Source: Acidimicrobiia bacterium (lineage in GTDB: Bacteria; Actinomycetota; Acidimicrobiia; Acidimicrobiales; Acidimicrobilacustridaceae). From it: a DNA stretch of 64,000 nt. The stretch's first letter is position 1. The number at the start of each line of letters is the position of its first letter. The translations under genes were made by a program, and so were the position numbers. Location of the stretch: the NCBI GenBank assembly GCA_020832495.1, contig JAFIEP010000100.1, forward strand, positions 1 to 64,000, read 5' to 3'. The notes under the pieces were generated by a model that had not been told where the DNA came from, did no database searches, and saw only the letters and a list, made by a program, of their open reading frames with translations. Of this stretch, positions 31,167 through 38,253 are shown one piece after another.

Positions 31167-31828
31167 CGAGCCTGGTCGAGCAGCATGGTCAACTGCGCCT
31201 CACCGATCACGCCCGAGTGTCGAGCCACCACGGTGCCGTCCGCGTCGGTGACCACCATGAAGGGGAAACCGCTGAGGCCGAAGGCAGCAGCCACCTCGCT
31301 GTCCTCGCTGTCCACCAGCACCGACGGCGTCCAACCCTCGCTCTCGAGCCATGCATCGGGCGGGAAGTTGTCGCGACCGGGATCGTTGGCGGTCGCCACC
31401 GCCACCACGCGCACGTCATCGGGAATGGTGCCGTCATCGATCCAGGCCTGCAGTTCGGGCACCTCTGACTGGCACACCGGGCACCAGTGCGCCAGGAAGA
31501 CCGTGAGCGTCGCCGATCCGCCATCCAACGCCACCGGCGCGCCGTCGAAGTCGGCACCCGCCACGACCGGCGCCGCTTGTCCGACCGCCGGGTCCGGCGC
31601 CCCGGCCACGTGCTGGCCGAGCGGAGTCCCCTCCACTTCGGGCGAGCCGTGGGCGAAGGTCGTGGCCCCGTCGCCGTCACCGCCGGAGAGGGTGATGGCC
31701 AGCACCAGGGCGAGCACCACGACCGCAGCGCCACCGACGAGGAGAGCAACGGGTGGACCCGACCGCTGCTCGGCGGCCTGCTGCAGGCGAGCCGACGAAG
31801 AGGGCTTACGGGACGGACGGTTGCTCAT
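31163..31828 (-). CDS. Membrane-anchored TlpA/ResA-like thioredoxin
   Basis: A basic N-terminus and one membrane helix (VALLVGGAAVVVLALVLAITL, residues 28-48) anchor an outside thioredoxin domain with the redox motif WCPVC (Cys116, Cys119) and cis-Pro segment GFPFMVVTDADG. TlpA/ResA/CcmG-type proteins reduce or shuffle disulfides outside the membrane, often for cytochrome or Cu-centre assembly. The ATG overlaps the DsbB stop by 4 bp (ATGA), so the two are coupled. At 221 aa it has a normal length. Confidence 0.88.
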   Translation of the reverse strand: MSNRPSRKPSSSARLQQAAEQRSGPPVALLVGGAAVVVLALVLAITLSGGDGDGATTFAHGSPEVEGTPLGQHVAGAPDPAVGQAAPVVAGADFDGAPVALDGGSATLTVFLAHWCPVCQSEVPELQAWIDDGTIPDDVRVVAVATANDPGRDNFPPDAWLESEGWTPSVLVDSEDSEVAAAFGLSGFPFMVVTDADGTVVARHSGVIGEAQLTMLLDQAR

Positions 31829-32436
31829 CGGTGCTCCTGGTGATCGGGATGCGGTTCATTGTGGCGGTCCCCAGCGCCCATGTCGGCGCGGCCGCCCGAC
31901 CCGGCCGGTTCGGCCACCGCCAACATGGCGAGCACGAACCCGAATCCGGCGAGTGCCATGACGGGAAGGGAGACGAACCCGAACTCCCAGACGTGACGCA
32001 CCCCACAGGGGTTGTCGAGCGTGCACAGCGGCGAGGACGAGTCGGGATTGGCCTGTACCCAGGTGTGGTAGGAGGCAACGGCAGCGCCGACGGCGGCCAG
32101 CGGGCCGGCGTACCACCGAACGCCCACATCGCCACGTACGGCGGCCACCCACAGCAGGAGTGCCAGGGGATACATGGCGATGCGTTGGTACCAACACAGT
32201 GGGCACGGCACGAAGCCCACCACCTCGGAGTAGTAGAGGCTGCCGGCCGTCGCCACCGAGGCGACCGCCGCGGCCAGCCACAGTGCTCCTGCACCGACCT
32301 GATGCCGCGACGCCACCAGCCAGGCCGGTCGCTCCGCCCCACGCCACAGGACCGCGCCGATCACCACGCCGATGACGGCGGCGATGCAGACCAGCGCCAG
32401 GATGGCGAAGAACGTGCTGACGGTGGCGGTGTCCAT
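31825..32436 (-). CDS. Disulfide bond formation protein DsbB/BdbC-like
   Basis: A four- to five-helix membrane protein with both redox cysteine pairs of DsbB: CPLCWYQR (Cys78, Cys81) and CTLDNPC (Cys138, Cys144). DsbB-type proteins oxidise thiol-disulfide partners outside the membrane and pass electrons to quinone. An extra N-terminal helix and a His/Asp-rich C-terminal tail (DRHNEPHPDHQEHR) are present; the tail might bind metal. Coupled to the TlpA-like gene and 31 bp downstream of ctaG. Confidence 0.9.
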   Translation of the reverse strand: MDTATVSTFFAILALVCIAAVIGVVIGAVLWRGAERPAWLVASRHQVGAGALWLAAAVASVATAGSLYYSEVVGFVPCPLCWYQRIAMYPLALLLWVAAVRGDVGVRWYAGPLAAVGAAVASYHTWVQANPDSSSPLCTLDNPCGVRHVWEFGFVSLPVMALAGFGFVLAMLAVAEPAGSGGRADMGAGDRHNEPHPDHQEHR

Positions 32437-32467
32437 CAGCGCAACACGGCCACCGAGTGCCGGTCGG

Positions 32468-33316
32468 TCATTCCGTCACCGGGATGGGGACCTCGGGCGC
32501 CGGGCGCGGTGGTGTGCTCTCCTCGTCCTTCATGGCCCAACGGAAGAACAGCACGCCGAGCACCGGCCACAGGATGGGGATGTTGCCCACCTTCATGATG
32601 AGGCCGGCGATCTGCTGGTCGACCGCCGGGTCGAGTCCTCCGACCGGCGGCGACAGCTCGAAGGTGGCGTACATGGGGAAGTCGGCGAACACCAGGAACG
32701 CTCCGGGCAGCATGGGGAACACACCCGAGGCCAGGAACAGGTAGAGCGCCTGCACGGCCAGCGACGGGTGCCGCAGCTCGTGCGCCGGGTTCAGCAGCGG
32801 CAGCCACAGGATCATGCCGGCCGCCAGCCACACGACGTCCATGGCAAACGAGCCGAGCTGATTGGCCCGGGCCAGGTCCACCACGAACGGGGAGTGCGTG
32901 CTCAGCAACACCACGTTGAAGGTGATGCCCGCCACCACGGGCTTCGACAGGGTGGCGAACGACGGCCACCACCTCTTGGCGCGGGCGCCGTCGAGGAACC
33001 ACGAGGGGATGCCGATCATCACCAACGGCGCAGCGATGAGCGTGTACACCATGAACTGCAACATGTGCATGCTGGCCAGGTAGCCGGCGCCGAGCGCACC
33101 GATGGGCCAGTCGGTGACCAGCCACAGCAGTCCGACACCAGAGGCGAACCACCACGGCATCCTGCGCTCAGCGGCGGTCAGAGGACGACCTGGACGGTGG
33201 CGTCGCCAGGTTCGTACGTAGAGCCCGGCCACCACGGCGACGGAGAGCCAGATGCCCGGATACGGCGTCCACGCCCAGCTCCACGGCTCGGAGGAGGCCG
33301 TGCACCACCACTGCAT
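32468..33316 (-). CDS. CtaG/caa3-type cytochrome oxidase assembly membrane protein
   Basis: The 282-aa protein has about seven membrane helices and the family segments WTPYPGIWLSV, SMHMLQFMVYTLIAAPLVMIG and PAHELRHPSLAVQALYLF, typical of the caa3_CtaG (DUF1404-like) family, which helps place copper in cytochrome c oxidase of Gram-positive bacteria. Histidines and methionines in the loops (SMHMLQ, HELRH) could bind copper. Its ATG shares one base with the stop of the PCuAC gene (TGATG), so it is coupled to that gene. Confidence 0.88.
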   Translation of the reverse strand: MQWWCTASSEPWSWAWTPYPGIWLSVAVVAGLYVRTWRRHRPGRPLTAAERRMPWWFASGVGLLWLVTDWPIGALGAGYLASMHMLQFMVYTLIAAPLVMIGIPSWFLDGARAKRWWPSFATLSKPVVAGITFNVVLLSTHSPFVVDLARANQLGSFAMDVVWLAAGMILWLPLLNPAHELRHPSLAVQALYLFLASGVFPMLPGAFLVFADFPMYATFELSPPVGGLDPAVDQQIAGLIMKVGNIPILWPVLGVLFFRWAMKDEESTPPRPAPEVPIPVTE

Positions 33317-33984
33317 CAGTCGGCCTCACCGGTGAACGAGTCCCCCGCGAAGGGGTCGATCGGATCGGCCAGCGCCGGGTTGCTCACCGACGGGTCGATG
33401 ACTCGCGTGTACGGCAGCACCGGTGCGGTGGTGGTCACGGCACCGGCACGTTCGAACACCAAGGTGAGCTCCACCGTGCCGGCCGGCTCGAGCGGCTCGT
33501 GCAGGTCCTCGAGCATGAGGTGCAGCGAGCCGGGCACGAGGAGCAGCTCAGCATCGTCAGGTACCGCCACCTCGTCCACCACCGCCATGGTGCCGTCCGA
33601 GTTCATCTGATGCAGGACGACGTCGGCGGCGGCTGGGCTGGCGGCCCCCACGAGGGTGTCCCCACCCGGACCGGCCACGATCGAGAGGTAGCCGGCAGCA
33701 ACGACCACACCCTCGGACACCCGCACCTGGTCGAGGTGCACCTCACCGGCAGCCACTTCGGGCAGCGGCCCTGTCTCGGTCCCGTCGAGGACGATGTCGA
33801 GGCTGCCCTCGTCCCCATCGAGCACCCCGGCCACGAGCACCCCCACGGCGACCACGGCGGCCAGGCCCACCAGGGCCAACACCACCATCGAGGAACGACT
33901 TGCCCGTGGGCGGGGCGCCTGATCAGCGTCCCGATCCTCGCCACGAACGTCGTACCCGGAGGGTCCCAGCGTCGGCTGACGCAT
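33316..33984 (-). CDS. Membrane-anchored copper chaperone PCuAC
   Basis: After a short cytoplasmic start comes one membrane helix (VVLALVGLAAVVAVGVLVAG) and an outside domain with the DUF461/PCu(A)C copper motif: His125-x-Met127, Met133, then 21 residues and His155-x-Met157 (VLHQMNSDGTM ... GSLHLMLED). PCuAC gives Cu(I) to Sco1 or directly to the CuA site of oxidase. It is 222 aa and ends in a Pro/Asp-rich tail. The start ATG 33984 overlaps the sco1 stop by one base. Confidence 0.9.
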   Translation of the reverse strand: MRQPTLGPSGYDVRGEDRDADQAPRPRASRSSMVVLALVGLAAVVAVGVLVAGVLDGDEGSLDIVLDGTETGPLPEVAAGEVHLDQVRVSEGVVVAAGYLSIVAGPGGDTLVGAASPAAADVVLHQMNSDGTMAVVDEVAVPDDAELLLVPGSLHLMLEDLHEPLEPAGTVELTLVFERAGAVTTTAPVLPYTRVIDPSVSNPALADPIDPFAGDSFTGEAD

Positions 33985-34688
33985 CAGCGTGACCACCACT
34001 CGTCGACGCCTCGGAGGCGGCGCAGGTCGTCGGCCCACTCGTCCTGGCGGACGCCGAAGGCATAGGACAGATGGGCTCGGTCGTCGGGGGTGATGACCAG
34101 GACCCGCGAGGAGTGGCCGACGTCGTAGGCGCCCGTTTCATCTGGTTCCTCGAGTTGCGCCGCGCTGGTGCCCGACGCGCTCTGGGCCGCGTCGAGCTCG
34201 GCAGGGGTGCCGGTGAGTCCGACGAAGGAGCGGTCGAAGCGGTCGAGGTAGGCCCGCAGGTCGTCGGGACGGTCCCGTTCGGGATCGACACTGACGAACA
34301 CAACGGTGGCGGCCAGCCCGGGGGCAGCGTCCAGAGCGCTGCGCAGCGTGGCCAGGGTGATGGGACAGATGTCGGGACAGTTGGCGTAGCCGAAGAAGAG
34401 GAAGGTGAGCTTGCCCTCGGTCTCGGCACGGAAGTCGAACGGCTCGCCCTCGGTGGTGGTGAGGGTGAAGTCGGGCCGGTCGAGAGGCTCGGGGAGGTAG
34501 GTCCCATACCAACCGTCCTCGAGCGCACTACCCACCCCGATGCGGGCGACCGCACCGACGCCGAGCACGGCGAAGAACACCACGAAGAGCGTGATGAGCG
34601 CCGAGTTCGAGCGGCGGGGACGACGGTCCGGGTCGGAACCCGACCCGGCACCGCCAGCGCCCTCAGCGGGGGGTGCGACGACAGCCAC
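33984..34688 (-). CDS. Sco1/SenC copper chaperone
   Basis: One membrane helix (SALITLFVVFFAVLGVGAVA) precedes a thioredoxin-fold domain with the Cu-binding motif ANCPDICPI (Cys104, Cys108) and the partner His in DVGHSSRVLVITPDD. Sco proteins load the CuA centre of cytochrome c oxidase. It is the first gene of the leftward run sco1-PCuAC-ctaG-dsbB-tlpA, with one-base or four-base overlaps at most junctions. GTG 34688 is the start; TAGGAT lies 9 nt upstream. Confidence 0.93.
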   Translation of the reverse strand: MAVVAPPAEGAGGAGSGSDPDRRPRRSNSALITLFVVFFAVLGVGAVARIGVGSALEDGWYGTYLPEPLDRPDFTLTTTEGEPFDFRAETEGKLTFLFFGYANCPDICPITLATLRSALDAAPGLAATVVFVSVDPERDRPDDLRAYLDRFDRSFVGLTGTPAELDAAQSASGTSAAQLEEPDETGAYDVGHSSRVLVITPDDRAHLSYAFGVRQDEWADDLRRLRGVDEWWSR

Positions 34689-34777
34689 AGTGCGCCAATC
34701 CTACCGGCACCCCTCCGGTGGACCCCCATCGGCCGAGCGCCACACCGAGCCCTCGGCGCCGCACTCGCCCTGGGATG

Positions 34778-35395
34778 TCAGACCGTCGCGGGCTGCTCGA
34801 GGAAGACGTCGACACCGATGCTCTGGTCGTCCACCGCACGCAGCGCCGCCGCCACACGGACACCGACGGCGTGCGCCTGGCGGGGGGTGAGCACGGAGAC
34901 CGGACGCAGTTGGGCCTGCAGACCACCGTCGCGGCGTCGCACCACGACCTCGCCGCCCGCCTGCTCGACGCCCAGTCGCTCCATGGCCACCCGCAGCTCA
35001 CGACTGGCTGCCTCGCTGTGACGACGCAGCGGCGCCATCTCGGCCTCCTCGACGGCCGCCGCCAGTCGCTCGGTGTCCGGCTCCACGACCGTGGCCATGC
35101 CGGCCCACGGGGCCTGCCCCGCCGTGCCGGCGACCACCAGCGGCACATGGTTGCGCAGCGCACACCGCACACCGTCCTCGGCCACGGTGGGGGGTTCGCT
35201 CAATTGACGGACGTTCAGGGCCACGTCCACGCGGCCTCCGTCGATCGGACAACCGCTTCCGCCCGGCATGCCCGCGCACGGGAACGCCGGTGCGTCGGCA
35301 TCGTGACAGCGCACGATCTCGTGTCCGGCACCCTCGAGTTGCTGGGCGACCCCCCGGTCTGCGTGCAGTTCATCGCTCACCACGAGCACTCGCAT
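34778..35395 (-). CDS. Unknown protein, divergent from the multicopper oxidase, 205 aa
   Basis: It begins RVLVVSDELHADRGVAQQLE, a Rossmann-like strand-turn-helix as in receiver or Usp-like folds, but lacks the receiver Asp set. A cysteine-containing segment (CHDADAPAFPCAGM ... GCPIDGG) and the segment VDVALNVRQLSE follow; the last 60 residues look like a ferredoxin-like alpha/beta domain. I do not know the family. Its place between the copper chaperone operon and the multicopper oxidase suggests a redox or metal-linked role, which is inference only. Confidence 0.6.
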   Translation of the reverse strand: MRVLVVSDELHADRGVAQQLEGAGHEIVRCHDADAPAFPCAGMPGGSGCPIDGGRVDVALNVRQLSEPPTVAEDGVRCALRNHVPLVVAGTAGQAPWAGMATVVEPDTERLAAAVEEAEMAPLRRHSEAASRELRVAMERLGVEQAGGEVVVRRRDGGLQAQLRPVSVLTPRQAHAVGVRVAAALRAVDDQSIGVDVFLEQPATV

Positions 35396-35662
35396 GTCGA
35401 CACCCCTTCTCTGGATCTCTGGTCTGGATCTGTTGACGACGCCGCCATCGTGTGCCCGGGGCCCGCCTGGTCGTCAGTGCTGTGAGGCCCACCGTCGCCG
35501 GGTCGAAAGTCCCATGGCGCTGCGACTCCCTGCCCTGTGGGTTCCCTCTCTGAGCGGCCACGCTGGTCATCGACGCCGCCTGTGGCGCGTCCTTTCATCC
35601 CGTCGCACCGGACCACCCCACAGGGCACCCTGCGACACCGAACCGAACAACGAGGAGCTTCG

Positions 35663-37120
35663 ATGCCCAGCCCAGCCCGCGAGGATCGCCATACCTTGAG
35701 CATCTTCGCCGCACTCGCCGCCGTGGCGGCCTTCACCGTCGCCGTGCTCGGCGTGATCGTGGCGGCAACCTCGTCCGACGGGAGCGGAAGCGCCGCCTCC
35801 GGCCCCGTGGCGGTGAGCCTCGACGAGTTCACCATCACCCCGGCCATGATCCACGCCACCGCCGGCGAGGTCACCTTGGCCGTGACCAACAACGGCATGC
35901 AGGTCCACGACCTCGAGGTAGTGGAGTTGGGCATCGGGACGCCGGACCTGGCACCGGGTGAGTCGACCATGCTGGACCTCGGCGAGGTCGCCCCCGGTAC
36001 CTACACCGTCATCTGCACCATTGCGGGCCACGAAGAGCTCGGCATGGTGGGAACGCTCATGGTGGGTGACGATCTGGGTGACGCCGAGTTGGCCGGGCAC
36101 GGCGGTAGCCACAGCTATGACTGGGAAGCCACCGAGGCGGCCCACGCAGCCAACCTGGACGCCTTCCTGGAGGCAGCCGTGGAGTTCGGCACCGGTATCC
36201 CCACCGAGGGCACCGGCAACCAGCCGCTCGAGCACACCGTCGACGGTGAGTTCAAGGTGTTCGAACTCGAGGCGTCCATCATCGAATGGGAGGTCGAGCC
36301 CGGCAAGTTCGTGGAAGGTTGGGCCTACAACGAGCAGATCCCCGGACCGTGGATTCACGTCGAACCAGGCGATCTGGTGCGCGTCAACTTCACCAACAAC
36401 CTGCCGTTCGGTACCGACATCCACTTCCACGGCATCACCACGCCGTTCATGGCGGACGGCGTCGCCCCGCTGACCCAGCCGGTGATCCTTCCCGACGAGG
36501 ACTTCGTGTACGAGTTCCGGGTGCCGAACCGCCCCGAGGTGGGTATGTACCACGCCCACATGCACGGCAACCACGCCGTTCCCAACGGCTTGTTCGGGGT
36601 CTTCACCGTGGGCCAGGTCGACTTGCCCCGCGGTCAGACGATCAGCGGCATCACCATCCCCGAGGACCTCGAGATCACCCAGGAACTGCCCATGGTCCTC
36701 AACGACGCCGGCACCATCGGCTTGACCCTGAACGGCAAGTCCTACCCGGCCACCGATCCGATCTTCACCACCGTCGGCGACGCCGTGCTCCTCCACTACT
36801 ACAACGAGGGGCTCATGGAGCACCCGATGCACCTCCACCACATCCCGCAGATCGTGGTGGCCAAGGACGGGTGGCCGCTCGAGCAGCCGTTCGTGACCGA
36901 CACGTTGAACGTGGCACCGGGCGAGCGCTGGTCAGTGCTGGTGCTGCCGACCTTCAACGACCTGAACCTCGACATCGACGGCAACCTCAACGTCGACGCA
37001 CCACTGGGCGGGGCCGGGATCTGGGCCTTCCACTGCCACATCCTCACCCACGCCGAAGGCCCTGACGGCCTGGCCTGGATGACCACGGCCTGGGTGGTCC
37101 TGCCCGAGGGCGCCGGCTGA
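35663..37120 (+). CDS. Cupredoxin-multicopper oxidase fusion (membrane-anchored)
   Basis: After a membrane helix (LSIFAALAAVAAFTVAVLGV) comes a cupredoxin domain with a complete type-1 copper site: His82, Cys118, His123, Met128 (HDLEV ... ICTIAGHEELGM). It is followed by a multicopper oxidase with copper motifs IHFHG (254-256), HAHMHGNH (297-304), HPMHLHHI (387-394) and HCHILTHAEGPDGLAWM (457-473). The oxidase passes electrons from its type-1 site to a trinuclear centre that reduces O2 (or nitrite in related enzymes). It is 485 aa. ATG 35663 follows GAGGAG by 6 nt. The Sco1/PCuAC operon nearby could supply copper. Confidence 0.9.
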   Translation: MPSPAREDRHTLSIFAALAAVAAFTVAVLGVIVAATSSDGSGSAASGPVAVSLDEFTITPAMIHATAGEVTLAVTNNGMQVHDLEVVELGIGTPDLAPGESTMLDLGEVAPGTYTVICTIAGHEELGMVGTLMVGDDLGDAELAGHGGSHSYDWEATEAAHAANLDAFLEAAVEFGTGIPTEGTGNQPLEHTVDGEFKVFELEASIIEWEVEPGKFVEGWAYNEQIPGPWIHVEPGDLVRVNFTNNLPFGTDIHFHGITTPFMADGVAPLTQPVILPDEDFVYEFRVPNRPEVGMYHAHMHGNHAVPNGLFGVFTVGQVDLPRGQTISGITIPEDLEITQELPMVLNDAGTIGLTLNGKSYPATDPIFTTVGDAVLLHYYNEGLMEHPMHLHHIPQIVVAKDGWPLEQPFVTDTLNVAPGERWSVLVLPTFNDLNLDIDGNLNVDAPLGGAGIWAFHCHILTHAEGPDGLAWMTTAWVVLPEGAG

Positions 37121-37164
37121 TCCCCCTCGATCGGCAGCGCTGGTCAGCGCATCACGACCGACGT

Positions 37165-37197
37165 CCGGTGCCCGACACCCCCGGTGGCGGGCACCGG
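37165..37197 (+). terminator. Stem-loop terminator after the multicopper oxidase
   Basis: Perfect 10-bp inverted repeat CCGGTGCCCG / CGGGCACCGG with a 13-nt loop, 45 bp after the stop codon. Confidence 0.7.
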
Positions 37198-37788
37198 CGC
37201 GTCTGCCACCCGACCAGAGCCATCGAGTCGGACGGTTTTGCGCTCCAGCAGTCGGGCTCGGCGCGTCGGCTGGCCAGCGAACCGTGGGATGCCATGGGAA
37301 ACTGGCTGTTGTCCGCCGGGGCTGGATTCCGAGCACGGCTGGCCCATCAGCGCCGATCGGGGGTCCACGGTTGCCGACAGCAACCCCGCGTGCGTCCCAG
37401 CGAACTGCGACGGACGGCGTCGTCCACGAACCGAGGCGACACCGGGGGAACCATCGTCGCCTCCGCAGCGTCGAAGCCCCAACCAGCATGGCCCTCACTT
37501 CTGCGGCATCAACCTCGTCGGGTAGATCCACCGATGCCCGCCAGCCACCGACGTCCACCTCGTCGTCGACCCCGAAGCGTCACCGCACCGTCGTCGCCGT
37601 TCTGACACAACTTGTTGCACTCATGCGCACCACAACTTGTGTCAGAAGCGGAGCGACCCAGATCCCAGGTCAGTGACGACCTCCTCGACGATGCCAGTTC
37701 ACCTGTGCTGAGAGACGCCCGGCTCGGGAACTGGCGCACCCGACCGCACGCCGTTCGGCGCATCCTGCGAGGGGATAGCGTTGGGCCG
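37198..37788. other. 591-bp stretch with no supported gene
   Basis: Reading frames on both strands here are Arg/Pro/Ser-rich and show no domain or ribosome site. Apart from the paired ACAACTTGT boxes and the promoter-like TAGCGT of the next gene, I see nothing in it. Confidence 0.5.
37600..37647. promoter_or_regulatory. Paired ACAACTTGT boxes inside a 16-bp inverted repeat
   Basis: The arms TTCTGACACAACTTGT (37600-37615) and ACAACTTGTGTCAGAA (37632-37647) are complementary at 15 of 16 positions, with a 16-nt loop. Each contains the 9-mer palindrome ACAAcTTGT, spaced 25 bp. The site is AT-richer than its surroundings and lies 140 bp upstream of the UspA/ATPase operon, so it may be an operator. 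Confidence 0.55.
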
Positions 37789-38253
37789 ATGATCCTCGTC
37801 TGCGTGGACTTCTCCGATCTCACCGAGTCCGTCATCGACGTGGCCTCGTCGCTCGCTCGACGCACCGACGACGAACTCCTGCTCGTCCACGTGGCCGCCG
37901 AGGAACCCGAGTTGGTGGGCTACGACCGTGATCCCATCGGTGCCTTCACCCCCGACGACCGGGCCAAGGTGCTCGCCGCCGAGCACCGTCAACTCAGCGA
38001 GATGGCCGAGCGTCTGCGAGCCAGCGGGTTGCGTGCCGAACCGCTCCTGGTGATGGGCCCCACCGTCGACACCGTCGTGGCCCAGGCCGACCGGACCGAC
38101 GCACAGTGGATCGTGGTCGGACGCCACGGCAAGGGCGCCCTGGCGTCCCTGCTGCTGGGCAGCACCAGCGAGGGCCTGCTGCGGGCCGCCTCCTGTCCGG
38201 TGGTGGTCGTGCCGCCACACGCCGGGGATCACGGGTCCGACGGGTCGCCATGA
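37789..38253 (+). CDS. Universal stress protein (UspA family)
   Basis: The 154-aa Usp domain has MILVCVDFSDLTESVIDVAS at the start and the ATP-binding segment VGRHGKGALASLLLGSTSEG, then ASCPVVVVPP. TAGCGT ends 7 nt before ATG 37789 (leaderless pattern). Its stop overlaps the start of the P-type ATPase (ATGA), so the two are co-translated and may work together, for instance Usp sensing ATP for a transporter. This link is inference. Confidence 0.9.
   Translation: MILVCVDFSDLTESVIDVASSLARRTDDELLLVHVAAEEPELVGYDRDPIGAFTPDDRAKVLAAEHRQLSEMAERLRASGLRAEPLLVMGPTVDTVVAQADRTDAQWIVVGRHGKGALASLLLGSTSEGLLRAASCPVVVVPPHAGDHGSDGSP

Noticed and set aside
37144-37605. Several 100-145 codon frames between the multicopper oxidase and uspA
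   Set aside because: They overlap each other on both strands, are Arg/Ser/Pro-rich and have no ribosome sites or domains.
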